64,000 bases of DNA from Klebsiella huaxiensis. Lineage in GTDB: Bacteria > Pseudomonadota > Gammaproteobacteria > Enterobacterales > Enterobacteriaceae. Under the pieces are notes generated by a model, which did no database searches, had not been told where the DNA came from, and saw only the letters and a list, made by a program, of their open reading frames with translations. Location: assembly GCF_003261575.2 (NCBI RefSeq), contig NZ_CP036175.1, positions 4,898,001-4,962,000 of the forward strand, given 5' to 3'. The position numbers and the translations under genes are program-made. Positions within the stretch are counted from its first letter, which is position 1; each line of letters starts with the position of its first letter. This document shows, in pieces, positions 52,339 to 61,464 of this stretch.

Positions 52339-55002
52339 TTACGCCAGACGCGGGTTAACTTTATCTGCATCGATATTGAATTTGGCAATTGCGTCTGCAA
52401 CCACTTTCTTATCGATTTCGCCACGTTTAGCCAGTTCGCCCAGCGCTGCAACTACCACGTAGGAAGCATCAACTTCGAAGTGGTGACGCAGGTTCTCACG
52501 GCTGTCAGAGCGACCGAAGCCGTCGGTACCCAGTACGCGGTAATCATCAGCCGGTACATAAGTACGAACCTGCTCGGCGAACAGTTTCATATAGTCAGTC
52601 GATGCCACAGCCGGAGCGTCGTTCATCACCTGCGCGATGTACGGAACGCGCGGAGTTTCCAGCGGGTGCAGCATGTTCCAGCGCTCACAATCCTGGCCAT
52701 CACGCGCCAGTTCGGTGAAGGAGGTGACGCTATAAACGTCAGAACCTACGCCGTAGTCTTTCGCCAGTATCTCTGCTGCTTCACGCACGTGACGCAGGAT
52801 AGAACCGGAACCCAGCAACTGAACTTTACCTTTGCTACCTTCGATGGTTTCGAGTTTATAGATACCTTTACGGATACCTTCCTCGGCACCTTCCGGCATT
52901 GCCGGCATGTGGTAGTTTTCGTTCAGGGTAGTGATGTAGTAGTAAACGTTCTCTTGTTTCTCACCGTACATACGCTCCAGACCATCATGCATGATGACCG
53001 CAACTTCGTACGCGTAAGACGGATCGTAAGAGATACAGTTCGGGATAGTCAGAGACTGAATATGGCTATGGCCATCTTCGTGCTGCAGACCTTCGCCGTT
53101 CAGCGTCGTACGACCGGAAGTACCACCGACCAGGAAGCCGCGAGCCTGTTGGTCGCCGGCCTGCCAGCACAGGTCACCGATACGCTGGAACCCGAACATG
53201 GAGTAGTAGATGTAGAACGGAATCATCGGCAGATTGTTGGTGCTGTAAGAAGTCGCAGCCGCCAGCCAGGATGCGCCAGCACCCAGTTCGTTGATACCTT
53301 CCTGCAGAATCTGGCCTTTCTCGTCTTCTTTGTAGTATGCAACCTGCTCGCGGTCCTGCGGGGTGTACTGCTGACCGTTCGGGCTGTAAATACCAATCTG
53401 ACGGAACAGACCTTCCATACCAAAGGTACGCGCTTCATCGGCGATGATCGGCACGAGGCGGTCTTTGATGGACTTGTTCTTCAGCATCACGTTCAGGGCA
53501 CGAACAAACGCGATAGTGGTAGAAATTTCTTTGTTCTGCTCTTCCAGCAGCGGACCGAAATCAGCAAGCTGAGGCAGCTCCAGCTTCTCATCGAAGTTCG
53601 GCTGACGAGTCGGCAGGTAACCGTGCAGTTTCTGACGCTGTGCGTGCAGATAGGTATGTTCTTCAGAACCTTCCGGGAAGGTAATGTAAGACAGGTTTTC
53701 AACCTGCTCATCGGTTACCGGCACATTGAAACGGTCGCGAATGTGACGCACGCCGTCCATGTTCATTTTCTTAACCTGGTGAGCGATGTTTTTACCTTCA
53801 GCGGTATCACCCATGCCGTAACCTTTGATGGTATGGGCCAGGATGACGGTTGCTTTGCCGGTAGTTTCCTGCGCTTTTTTCAGTGCAGCGAAGACTTTCT
53901 TCGGATCGTGACCACCGCGGTTCAGTGCCCAAATCTGATCGTCAGACCAGTCGGCAACCAGCGCTGCGGTTTCTGGATATTTACCGAAGAAGTGCTCACG
54001 TACGTAAGCGCCGTCTTTGGATTTGAAGGTCTGGTAGTCGCCGTCAACGGTTTCGTTCATCAGCTGGATCAGTTTACCGCTGGTATCTTTACGCAGCAGT
54101 TCATCCCAGCGACCGCCCCAGATAACCTTGATAACGTTCCAGCCAGCACCTGCGAAGATACCTTCCAGTTCGTTAATGATCTTGCCGTTACCGGTGACCG
54201 GGCCGTCAAGACGCTGCAGGTTACAGTTGATAACGAAGACCAGGTTGTCCAGTTTTTCACGGGTAGCGATGGTGATCGCACCTTTGGATTCTGGTTCATC
54301 CATCTCGCCATCGCCCAGGAAGGCATAAACGGTCTGTTTGGAAGTGTCTTTCAGGCCACGATGTTCCAGATATTTCAGGAATTTAGCCTGGTAGATTGCA
54401 CCGATTGGGCCCAGACCCATGGAGACGGTCGGGAACTGCCAGAAGGTCGGCATCAGTTTCGGGTGCGGGTAGGAAGACAGGCCTTTGCCATGAACTTCCT
54501 GGCGGAAGTTGTTCATCTGCTCTTCAGTCAGACGACCTTCCAGGAATGCACGTGCGTATACGCCCGGAGAGATGTGGCCCTGGAAGTAAACCAGATCGCC
54601 GCCATCCTGCTCGTTGCGTGCACGGAAGAAGTGGTTGAAGCACACTTCGTAGAAAGTCGCGGAAGACTGGAATGAAGCCATGTGGCCACCCAGTTCGAGA
54701 TCTTTTTTCGATGCGCGCAGAACGGTCATAATAGCGTTCCAGCGGATCGCAGAACGAATACGACGTTCCAGATCCAGATTTCCCGGGTATTCCGGTTCAT
54801 CTTCAACGGCAATAGTGTTTACGTAACTGCCAGTCGATGTGCCAGCAGCCACTTTCACCCCGCCTTTGCGGGCTTCAGAAAGGAGTTGGTCAATCAGATA
54901 CTGAGCGCGCTCAACACCTTCTTCACGGATGACCGATTCGATCGCCTGTAGCCAGTCGCGAGTTTCGATCGGATCCACGTCATTGGGTAAACGTTCTGAC
55001 AT
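52339..55002 (-). CDS. aceE: Pyruvate dehydrogenase E1 component AceE
   Basis: Thiamine diphosphate enzyme that decarboxylates pyruvate and loads acetyl groups on AceF. 887 residues, the E. coli length. The ThDP-binding motif runs from GDGEMDEPES to INCNLQR; conserved GGHDPKKVFAAL and the C-terminal transketolase-like domain are present. Follows pdhR after a 241-bp gap that contains an ERIC-like sequence. Confidence 0.97.
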   Translation of the reverse strand: MSERLPNDVDPIETRDWLQAIESVIREEGVERAQYLIDQLLSEARKGGVKVAAGTSTGSYVNTIAVEDEPEYPGNLDLERRIRSAIRWNAIMTVLRASKKDLELGGHMASFQSSATFYEVCFNHFFRARNEQDGGDLVYFQGHISPGVYARAFLEGRLTEEQMNNFRQEVHGKGLSSYPHPKLMPTFWQFPTVSMGLGPIGAIYQAKFLKYLEHRGLKDTSKQTVYAFLGDGEMDEPESKGAITIATREKLDNLVFVINCNLQRLDGPVTGNGKIINELEGIFAGAGWNVIKVIWGGRWDELLRKDTSGKLIQLMNETVDGDYQTFKSKDGAYVREHFFGKYPETAALVADWSDDQIWALNRGGHDPKKVFAALKKAQETTGKATVILAHTIKGYGMGDTAEGKNIAHQVKKMNMDGVRHIRDRFNVPVTDEQVENLSYITFPEGSEEHTYLHAQRQKLHGYLPTRQPNFDEKLELPQLADFGPLLEEQNKEISTTIAFVRALNVMLKNKSIKDRLVPIIADEARTFGMEGLFRQIGIYSPNGQQYTPQDREQVAYYKEDEKGQILQEGINELGAGASWLAAATSYSTNNLPMIPFYIYYSMFGFQRIGDLCWQAGDQQARGFLVGGTSGRTTLNGEGLQHEDGHSHIQSLTIPNCISYDPSYAYEVAVIMHDGLERMYGEKQENVYYYITTLNENYHMPAMPEGAEEGIRKGIYKLETIEGSKGKVQLLGSGSILRHVREAAEILAKDYGVGSDVYSVTSFTELARDGQDCERWNMLHPLETPRVPYIAQVMNDAPAVASTDYMKLFAEQVRTYVPADDYRVLGTDGFGRSDSRENLRHHFEVDASYVVVAALGELAKRGEIDKKVVADAIAKFNIDADKVNPRLA

Positions 55003-55062
55003 GGGGGGTATTCCTTATCTATCTAATCGTTGATTAATCTGGAACCTGTCCCATTGCGCTCT

Positions 55063-55187
55063 TTGTTCTTCATACTTCTGGCTGTCTCTTTGGTGGCTTC
55101 GCTTCCTCACCCCAGTCACATAGTTCGCTATGCTCCCGGGGATTCGCGCGCTTGCCGCCGCGATACACCCAAAATTATTTTGAACAA
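55063..55187. repeat. Degenerate ERIC-like element between pdhR and aceE
   Basis: The core CTCACCCCAGTCACATAG and CTATGCTCCCGGGGATTCGC matches the two inverted ERIC core arms; outer ends (TTCATACTTC at the left, AAAATTATTTTGAA at the right) are diverged. It sits in the transcribed pdhR-aceE spacer. Boundaries are approximate. Confidence 0.6.
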
Positions 55188-55243
55188 CTAAAAGTGCAAT
55201 AAGACAGGTTCTGCGTTTAGTTGCCGCGCTCTAAAAATGGCGC

Positions 55244-56023
55244 TTAAGAACCGGAGTTCTCATCTTTTCGTTGCTGTAAACGGCGCAATGAGCGTTCACG
55301 ACGGCTCTGCTCACGGCTGCGATCCAGCAAAATTTCCTCAATGAACGCCAGGTGACGATGCGAGGCTTCACGCGCCTGCTCCGGCTCCCCGGCGATTATC
55401 GCCTCGAAAATCCGAGTGCGATGATTGCTGACCTGCGGGAGCATCTCCCGGCGGGCATACAACAATTCAAAATTCTGGCGAACGTTTTGGGCCAGCATCG
55501 GTTCCATGCAGCGTAGCAAATGGAGCAACACCACATTGTGCGCCGCTTCGGTGACGGCAATTTGATACTGGACGACTGCATCGGATTCGGCGTCAAGGTC
55601 GCCGGATTCCTGGGCTCGCTCTATGGCCTGATGCAACTCGCGAATACGCTCGCGGTCTTCATCGTTGCTGCGCAGCGCTGCGTAATAAGCCGCAATGCCT
55701 TCAAGCGCGTGCCGAGTTTCTAGCAGATCAAATTGGGATTCAGGGTGGTCGGACAGGAGCTCTACCAGCGGGTCGCTGAAGCTCTGCCACAGGCGGCTTT
55801 GTACAAACGTTCCACCTCCCTGGCGACGAAGCAACAACCCCTTGGCTTCGAGGCGTTGAATCGCCTCACGCAGCGAGGGGCGGGAAACGTCAAACTGTTT
55901 TGCCAGTTCGCGTTCAGGCGGGAGCTTTTCACCGGGGCGCAACGTCCCCTCAAGGATTAAAAACTCCAGCTGCTGCTCTATCACATCGGATAGTTTTGGT
56001 TGGCGGATCTTGCTGTAGGCCAT
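55244..56023 (-). CDS. pdhR: Pyruvate-sensing GntR-family repressor PdhR
   Basis: Represses its own operon and others; pyruvate releases it. 259 residues from ATG 56023 (MAYSKIRQPKLSDVIEQQLE); an upstream in-frame start at 56068 would lie across the operator. N-terminal winged helix (PPERELAKQFDVSRPSLREAIQRL) and C-terminal FCD ligand domain. The C-terminus is about five residues longer than E. coli (ending DENSGS). First gene of pdhR-aceE-aceF-lpd. Confidence 0.96.
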   Translation of the reverse strand: MAYSKIRQPKLSDVIEQQLEFLILEGTLRPGEKLPPERELAKQFDVSRPSLREAIQRLEAKGLLLRRQGGGTFVQSRLWQSFSDPLVELLSDHPESQFDLLETRHALEGIAAYYAALRSNDEDRERIRELHQAIERAQESGDLDAESDAVVQYQIAVTEAAHNVVLLHLLRCMEPMLAQNVRQNFELLYARREMLPQVSNHRTRIFEAIIAGEPEQAREASHRHLAFIEEILLDRSREQSRRERSLRRLQQRKDENSGS

Positions 56024-56053
56024 ATTCCCTGTCTCTGCCATTAGCCCGGAGTC

Positions 56054-56070
56054 AATTGGTCTTACCAATT
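56054..56070. promoter_or_regulatory. PdhR operator
   Basis: Perfect palindrome AATTGGT-CTT-ACCAATT, the PdhR box pattern, ending 31 bp before the pdhR start codon. Supports autoregulation. Confidence 0.92.
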
Positions 56071-56455
56071 CATAGTTCGTAGCGCTAAAGTAACAAAGTA
56101 TTCACCTTCTGTCCATACAGGTTTTGATTGAAATCAGTAAACCCAGCATGTTTTAACAAACATACAGAAATAACATTTCAAAAATGTAACTTTGCACAAA
56201 TGTTATGTTTACCCACAATGAGGTAGCGTTAACGTAATCGAAACGAAAAAATACGCTATCTGAACCGATTCACCTCACCACCAAGTGAATAAAAATTCAC
56301 TTTTTGTGAATATAAAGAAAATAAGAGGTAGGTAGTGGGTATGCTGGCATGATTTACAAATGGTTTCTTTTTGCTCGCTTCGTCATCATCCCTTCATAAA
56401 GCAGGTGCATTCACTTCCGCTTATCACTATTCTCCATGATACGAAAGGCCTTTTC
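56071..56455. other. AT-rich pdhR-aroP control region
   Basis: Part of the about 650-bp gap between divergent pdhR and aroP. AT-rich, presumably holding the pdhR and aroP promoters. Sequences such as TGTAACTTTGCA and TGTTTAC near 56190-56215 resemble parts of TyrR boxes, but no complete match was found. No gene seen here. Confidence 0.4.
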
Positions 56456-56554
56456 ATGAATTACCACCCTGCCTTGCGTAAAGAAATCAGTACAGAAACG
56501 GAATTTCATAATTACACAAACACAACAATATGTGCGTCGTATCACTCAGGGTAA
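56456..56554 (+). CDS. Possible 32-residue leader peptide upstream of aroP
   Basis: ATG 56456 with GAAAGG seven bases upstream opens 32 codons (MNYHPALRKEISTETEFHNY... ICASYHSG), ending 121 bp before aroP. Rich in Tyr and His. No Trp or run of one amino acid, so classical attenuation is not evident. Low confidence that it is translated. Confidence 0.3.
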   Translation: MNYHPALRKEISTETEFHNYTNTTICASYHSG

Positions 56555-56675
56555 AACGGGGCGCAGGCTCGCTGAAATTTCGCTGACTATGCTATCAGGC
56601 AGGGACAGACAGTGAAGAAGTCACCTGAAGGATGACGCATACAAACATAATAACCATAACCACACACGAGGTTTC

Positions 56676-58046
56676 ATGATGGAAGGTCAACAGCATGGCG
56701 ATCGGCTAAAGCGCGGCCTTAAAAACCGCCATATTCAGCTTATTGCGCTGGGAGGCGCTATCGGTACCGGTTTATTTCTGGGTAGTGCATCCGTCATCCA
56801 AAACGCAGGCCCAGGTATTATTCTGGGCTACGCAATTGCCGGTTTCATCGCCTTTCTGATCATGCGTCAGCTGGGTGAGATGGTGGTAGAAGAGCCTGTA
56901 GCAGGTTCATTTAGCCATTTCGCCTACAAATACTGGGGCGGCTTCGCAGGCTTCGCTTCCGGCTGGAACTACTGGGTTCTTTACGTTCTGGTGGCCATGG
57001 CAGAGCTCACTGCCGTAGGGAAATACGTCCAGTTCTGGTGGCCTGAAATCCCGACCTGGGTTTCTGCAGCCATCTTCTTCGTTGCCATCAATGCCATCAA
57101 CCTGACCAACGTCAAAGTGTTTGGCGAGATGGAGTTCTGGTTCGCAATCATCAAAGTTGTCGCCGTTGTGGCGATGATTCTGTTCGGCGGCTGGTTGCTG
57201 TTCAGCGGCAACGGCGGCCCGCAGGCCACCGTACGTAACCTGTGGGAGCAGGGCGGATTCCTGCCGCACGGCTTCACCGGGCTGGTGATGATGATGGCGA
57301 TTATTATGTTCTCGTTTGGCGGCCTCGAGCTGGTAGGTATCACCGCAGCAGAAGCCGATAATCCGGAGCAAAGCATCCCTAAAGCCACCAACCAGGTTAT
57401 CTACCGTATCTTGATTTTCTATGTGGGCTCGCTGGCCGTTCTGCTATCCCTGCTGCCGTGGAGCCGCGTGACCGCTGACACCAGCCCGTTCGTCCTGATC
57501 TTCCACGAACTGGGCGATACTTTTGTGGCCAACGCGCTGAATATCGTGGTACTGACTGCGGCGCTTTCCGTTTACAACAGCTGCGTCTACTGCAACAGCC
57601 GGATGCTGTTCGGCCTGGCACAGCAGGGGAACGCACCAAAAGCGCTAATGAACGTCGATAAACGCGGCGTGCCGGTTAACACCATCCTGGTTTCCGCGGT
57701 AGTGACCGCACTGTGCGTCCTGATTAACTACTTCGCACCGGAATCCGCGTTTGGTCTGCTGATGGCGCTGGTCGTTTCTGCGCTGGTGATCAACTGGGCG
57801 ATGATTAGCCTGGCGCACATCAAATTCCGTCGTGCTAAGCAGCAGCAGGGGGTCGTTACTCGCTTCCCGGCGCTGTTCTACCCGCTAGGAAACTGGATTT
57901 GCCTGCTGTTTATGGTCGGTGTGCTGGTCATCATGCTGATTACCCCAGGCATGGCGATTTCCGTCTATCTGATTCCGGTATGGATTGCCGTTCTCGGCGT
58001 CGGCTATCTGTTTAAGCAAAAAACGGCCAGCGCGATAAAAGCATAA
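56676..58046 (+). CDS. aroP: Aromatic amino acid permease AroP
   Basis: Proton symporter for Phe, Tyr and Trp, amino acid-polyamine-organocation family. 456 residues, 12 membrane helices; the first carries LIALGGAIGTGLFLGS, and EMVVEEPVAGSF and GLELVGITAAEADNP follow. Nearly the E. coli sequence and length. Divergent from pdhR. Confidence 0.96.
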   Translation: MMEGQQHGDRLKRGLKNRHIQLIALGGAIGTGLFLGSASVIQNAGPGIILGYAIAGFIAFLIMRQLGEMVVEEPVAGSFSHFAYKYWGGFAGFASGWNYWVLYVLVAMAELTAVGKYVQFWWPEIPTWVSAAIFFVAINAINLTNVKVFGEMEFWFAIIKVVAVVAMILFGGWLLFSGNGGPQATVRNLWEQGGFLPHGFTGLVMMMAIIMFSFGGLELVGITAAEADNPEQSIPKATNQVIYRILIFYVGSLAVLLSLLPWSRVTADTSPFVLIFHELGDTFVANALNIVVLTAALSVYNSCVYCNSRMLFGLAQQGNAPKALMNVDKRGVPVNTILVSAVVTALCVLINYFAPESAFGLLMALVVSALVINWAMISLAHIKFRRAKQQQGVVTRFPALFYPLGNWICLLFMVGVLVIMLITPGMAISVYLIPVWIAVLGVGYLFKQKTASAIKA

Positions 58047-58062
58047 TCATACATCTCAAAAA

Positions 58063-58093
58063 TCTGTGCCCGCCGCCATTTTGCGGGCACAGA
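58063..58093 (+). terminator. aroP terminator
   Basis: 11-bp stem TCTGTGCCCGC / GCGGGCACAGA with CGCCATTTT loop, then GCATTGTTAT. Confidence 0.8.
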
Positions 58094-58222
58094 GCATTGT
58101 TATCTGCTTCACACTTTCCTCGCAACAACCTATTTGTCCATATCGTTGACCTTTTCCTGCAACGTATTTATCCATTATCCAGCTAATAATTCTCTCCATA
58201 CCGCAACGGGGAGATCTCCACA

Positions 58223-59629
58223 ATGAATGGCAATAAGCTTTCAGTTAAAGAAAAAATTGGCTACGGGATGGGCGATGCCGGATGTAACATCATCTTCGGC
58301 GCCATCATGCTGTTTGTTAACTATTTTTATACGGACATCTTCGGGCTCACACCGGCCCTGGTCGGCGTTCTGCTGCTTTCCGTACGCGTTATCGATGCCG
58401 TGACCGACCCGATTATGGGCGCAATGGCTGACCGTACTCGCAGTAAATATGGCCGTTTTCGTCCATGGCTACTGTGGATTGCCTTCCCGTACGCGCTGTT
58501 CAGCGTGCTGATGTTTACCACCCCCGAATGGACCTACAACAGCAAAGTTATCTATGCTTTCGTCACCTACTTCCTGCTCTCGCTGACCTATACCGCAATC
58601 AACATTCCTTACTGCTCATTGGGTAGCGTGATTACTAATGACCCGCAGGAACGCGTGGCCTGCCAGTCCTATCGTTTTGTCATGGTCGGTATCGCCACCC
58701 TGCTGCTCTCTCTGACGCTGTTGCCAATGGCGGATTGGTTCGGCGGCGAAGATAAAGCCAAAGGCTACCAGATGGCGATGACGGTGCTCGCCTTTATAGG
58801 TATGTGCATGTTCCTGTTTTGCTTCGCTACCGTTCGTGAACGCGTACGCCCGGCGGTGCAGACTAACGACGAACTGAAAAAAGATCTGAAAGACGTCTGG
58901 AAGAACGATCAGTGGGTACGTATCCTGCTGCTAACCCTGTGCAACGTCTGTCCGGGCTTTATCCGCATGGCCGCCACCATGTATTACGTCACCTGGGTCA
59001 TGCAGCAAAGCACCCACTTCGCGACGCTGTTTATCAGCCTCGGCGTGGTGGGAATGATGATTGGCAGCATGCTGGCAAAAGTACTGACCGACCGCTGGTG
59101 CAAACTGCAGGTCTTTTTCTGGACCAACATCGTTCTGGCCATTTTCTCCTGCGCGTTCTACTTCTTCGATCCCCATGCCACCATGATGATTATGGTGCTC
59201 TACTTCCTGCTGAATATTCTGCATCAAATTCCATCGCCGCTGCACTGGTCGCTGATGGCCGACGTAGACGACTACGGCGAGTGGAAAACTGGCAAACGCA
59301 TTACCGGCATCAGCTTCTCCGGCAACCTGTTCTTCCTGAAGGTCGGACTGGCAATTGCCGGGGCGATGGTTGGCTTCCTGCTTTCCTGGTATGGCTACGA
59401 TGCCGGAGCGAAACAGCAAAGCGCCTCGGCGATTAACGGAATCGTACTGTTATTCAGCGTCATCCCCGGCGTCGGCTATCTGATTACCGCAGGGGTCGTG
59501 CGTATGCTGAAGGTAAACCGCGAATTCATGCGTCAAATTCAGTCTGACCTGGAGAAACGCCGCATCAACTACAGCGAACTAAATGAGTTCCAGGATCACA
59601 AAACCAGTGAACACGTAAGGAAAGCTTGA
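58223..59629 (+). CDS. GPH-family glycoside/pentoside symporter
   Basis: 468-residue inner-membrane transporter of the glycoside-pentoside-hexuronide:cation family (MelB/XynT/YicJ-like). Signatures: KEKIGYGMGDAGCNIIFG at the N-terminus, DAVTDPIMGAMADRTRSKYGRFRPWL in the first loop, and MADVDDYGEWKTGKR later. GGGGAG precedes the ATG. Its stop overlaps the GH43 gene start (TGATG), so transporter and hydrolase are co-translated. Substrate likely an arabino- or xylo-oligosaccharide. Inserted between aroP and ampE relative to E. coli K-12. Confidence 0.93.
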   Translation: MNGNKLSVKEKIGYGMGDAGCNIIFGAIMLFVNYFYTDIFGLTPALVGVLLLSVRVIDAVTDPIMGAMADRTRSKYGRFRPWLLWIAFPYALFSVLMFTTPEWTYNSKVIYAFVTYFLLSLTYTAINIPYCSLGSVITNDPQERVACQSYRFVMVGIATLLLSLTLLPMADWFGGEDKAKGYQMAMTVLAFIGMCMFLFCFATVRERVRPAVQTNDELKKDLKDVWKNDQWVRILLLTLCNVCPGFIRMAATMYYVTWVMQQSTHFATLFISLGVVGMMIGSMLAKVLTDRWCKLQVFFWTNIVLAIFSCAFYFFDPHATMMIMVLYFLLNILHQIPSPLHWSLMADVDDYGEWKTGKRITGISFSGNLFFLKVGLAIAGAMVGFLLSWYGYDAGAKQQSASAINGIVLLFSVIPGVGYLITAGVVRMLKVNREFMRQIQSDLEKRRINYSELNEFQDHKTSEHVRKA

Positions 59630-60579
59630 TGAAAAACTGGCCAAATCCGTTTATTGAACAACGCGCAGATCCGTTTATTCTGCGCCATCAGGATTGCTAC
59701 TATTTTATTGCCTCGGTTCCGGAGTATGACCGACTGGAAATCCGCCGCTCTGCAACCCTTGAAGGCCTGCGCGACGTGCAGCCGGTGGTGGTCTGGCGCA
59801 AGCCGGAGAGCGGCCCAATGAGTCAGCTGATTTGGGCCCCAGAACTACATGAAATAGAAGGCAAATGGTACATCTACTTTGCCGCCAGCCACACGCACGA
59901 TCTCGATGAATTGGGCATGTTCCAGCATCGCATGTTCGCTCTGGAATGCGCGGATAGCGACCCGCTAACCGGCAAATGGCAGGAAAAGGGCCAGGTAAAA
60001 ACGCCGTTTGATACCTTTGCACTGGATGCCACCACCTTCCACCATCAGGGCAAGCAGTGGTACCTGTGGGCGCAAAAAGACCCGGATATTGCGGGCAACA
60101 CCAACCTGTATCTGGCTGAACTTGAAAACCCGTGGACGCTAAAAGGAAAACCAGTGATGCTGAGTAAGCCGGAGTTTGACTGGGAGTGCCGCGGCTTTCT
60201 GGTCAACGAGGGTCCGGCGGCGCTGTTCCACGATGATAAACTGTTCGTCAGCTACTCCGCCAGCGCTACCGATGAAAACTATTGCATGGGCTTACTGTGG
60301 ATAGATGTCAACGCCGATCCGCTCCAGCCGGAAAACTGGCATAAAGCACCGCAGCCGGTGTTCCGCACCAGCTACGAAAATCGTCAGTATGGGCCGGGAC
60401 ACAACAGCTTTACACAAACGCCGGAGGGAGAAGATGTGCTGGTGTATCACGCGCGCAACTACACCGAAATCGAAGGCGATCCGCTGTACGATCCGAATCG
60501 TCATACCCGTCTGAAATTGGTTCGCTGGCAAGAAAATGGGATGCCTGATTTTGGCATCCCGGCAGCAGATACATATTAA
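59629..60579 (+). CDS. Glycoside hydrolase family 43 enzyme (arabinofuranosidase/xylosidase type), cytoplasmic
   Basis: 316 residues from ATG 59629, with AAGGA upstream and TGATG overlap with the symporter. No signal peptide. GH43 five-bladed propeller residues visible: catalytic base Asp in RADPFIL, the second Asp in FALDATTFHHQ and the acid Glu in LVNEGPAAL; WAPELHEIEGKWYIYFAAS is typical. Cleaves arabinose or xylose from imported oligosaccharides; I cannot tell which. A GPH symporter plus GH43 pair is a common enterobacterial arrangement. Confidence 0.9.
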   Translation: MKNWPNPFIEQRADPFILRHQDCYYFIASVPEYDRLEIRRSATLEGLRDVQPVVVWRKPESGPMSQLIWAPELHEIEGKWYIYFAASHTHDLDELGMFQHRMFALECADSDPLTGKWQEKGQVKTPFDTFALDATTFHHQGKQWYLWAQKDPDIAGNTNLYLAELENPWTLKGKPVMLSKPEFDWECRGFLVNEGPAALFHDDKLFVSYSASATDENYCMGLLWIDVNADPLQPENWHKAPQPVFRTSYENRQYGPGHNSFTQTPEGEDVLVYHARNYTEIEGDPLYDPNRHTRLKLVRWQENGMPDFGIPAADTY

Positions 60580-60585
60580 GAGCAA

Positions 60586-60608
60586 CGCCTGCCCTTAACG
60601 GGCAGGCG
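60586..60608. terminator. Hairpin between GH43 gene and ampE
   Basis: Perfect 9-bp stem CGCCTGCCC / GGGCAGGCG with TTAAC loop between convergent genes. Plus-strand tail GTTAAATC is only weakly T-rich. Confidence 0.8.
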
Positions 60609-60609
60609 G

Positions 60610-61464
60610 TTAAATCAACGTCCCGTAAATCGTCAGCAGCGCCATAATCACCACTACCACCAGCGACGTTTTCTTCGCCATGGAAACCGCCGCTTTCGGC
60701 GTAGCCACTTTATCGACGTGGGGCTCGCGAGCCAGCGAATACTGCGCCAGACGGGTTAATACTTGATATTGCGAAGAGTGGCGATCGCCTAGCGAAGCAA
60801 ACCAGGCCGGTAAAGCTTTTTCTCCGTGCCCTACCAGAGCATAAACCACGCCAACCAGGCGTACCGGCACCCAGTCCACTACGTGCAGGATACCGTCGAT
60901 TCCCGACTGTAAACGATGATGTGGCGTCTGATAACGCGCCAGCCAGGTTTGCCAGGCACGCAGCACACAATAAGCGATTAGCGTTAACGGCCCCCACGGT
61001 CCACCAACAACGAACCAAAACAGCGGGGCAAGATAATAGCGATAGTTAATCCACAACAGTGCGTTTTGCAGCTCGCTGAGATATTCACGCTGATCGCAAC
61101 CCGGCGGCACGCCGTGGATAAGGGTAAGCTCACTGGCCATGGCGTCGCAGGCGCGGCTATCATCACGGGCAGCGGCTTTCAGATACGCATGGTAATGCAA
61201 GCGGACTTTCCCAGCGCCAATGCACAGCAGGCCGAGCAAAATCCAGAACACCAGCAGCGGAACGTTAAATAGCTGCCCTTGTAGCAAGCGCTGAATAATA
61301 AAGACCACCGCTACCGCTGCAGCCGTCATCAGTACGGTGCCAAAGAGTGAATAATGCTTCACCCGGCGAAACAACACTTCCAGCCGGTGATCAAGCTGCC
61401 AGTGCTCGCCCAGCTTGAACAAACGCTCGGCAATAAGCACTAACAGCGTGGTAAACAACGTCAT
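60610..61464 (-). CDS. ampE: Inner-membrane protein AmpE
   Basis: 284 residues with several membrane segments (SLFGTVLMTAAAVAVVFII, LLVFWILLGLLCIGAG, TSLVVVVIMALLTIYG at the C-terminus). Encoded in the ampDE operon; role in regulating AmpC is not settled. Overlaps ampD by 4 bp (ATGA). Confidence 0.95.
   Translation of the reverse strand: MTLFTTLLVLIAERLFKLGEHWQLDHRLEVLFRRVKHYSLFGTVLMTAAAVAVVFIIQRLLQGQLFNVPLLVFWILLGLLCIGAGKVRLHYHAYLKAAARDDSRACDAMASELTLIHGVPPGCDQREYLSELQNALLWINYRYYLAPLFWFVVGGPWGPLTLIAYCVLRAWQTWLARYQTPHHRLQSGIDGILHVVDWVPVRLVGVVYALVGHGEKALPAWFASLGDRHSSQYQVLTRLAQYSLAREPHVDKVATPKAAVSMAKKTSLVVVVIMALLTIYGTLI

Noticed and set aside
52480..54675. 731-codon open frame antisense to aceE
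   Set aside because: Arises from strong codon bias of the highly expressed aceE gene; aceE itself is unmistakable.
56190..56220. TyrR box before aroP
   Set aside because: Only fragments of the TGTAAA-N6-TTTACA pattern are present; not strong enough to list as a site.
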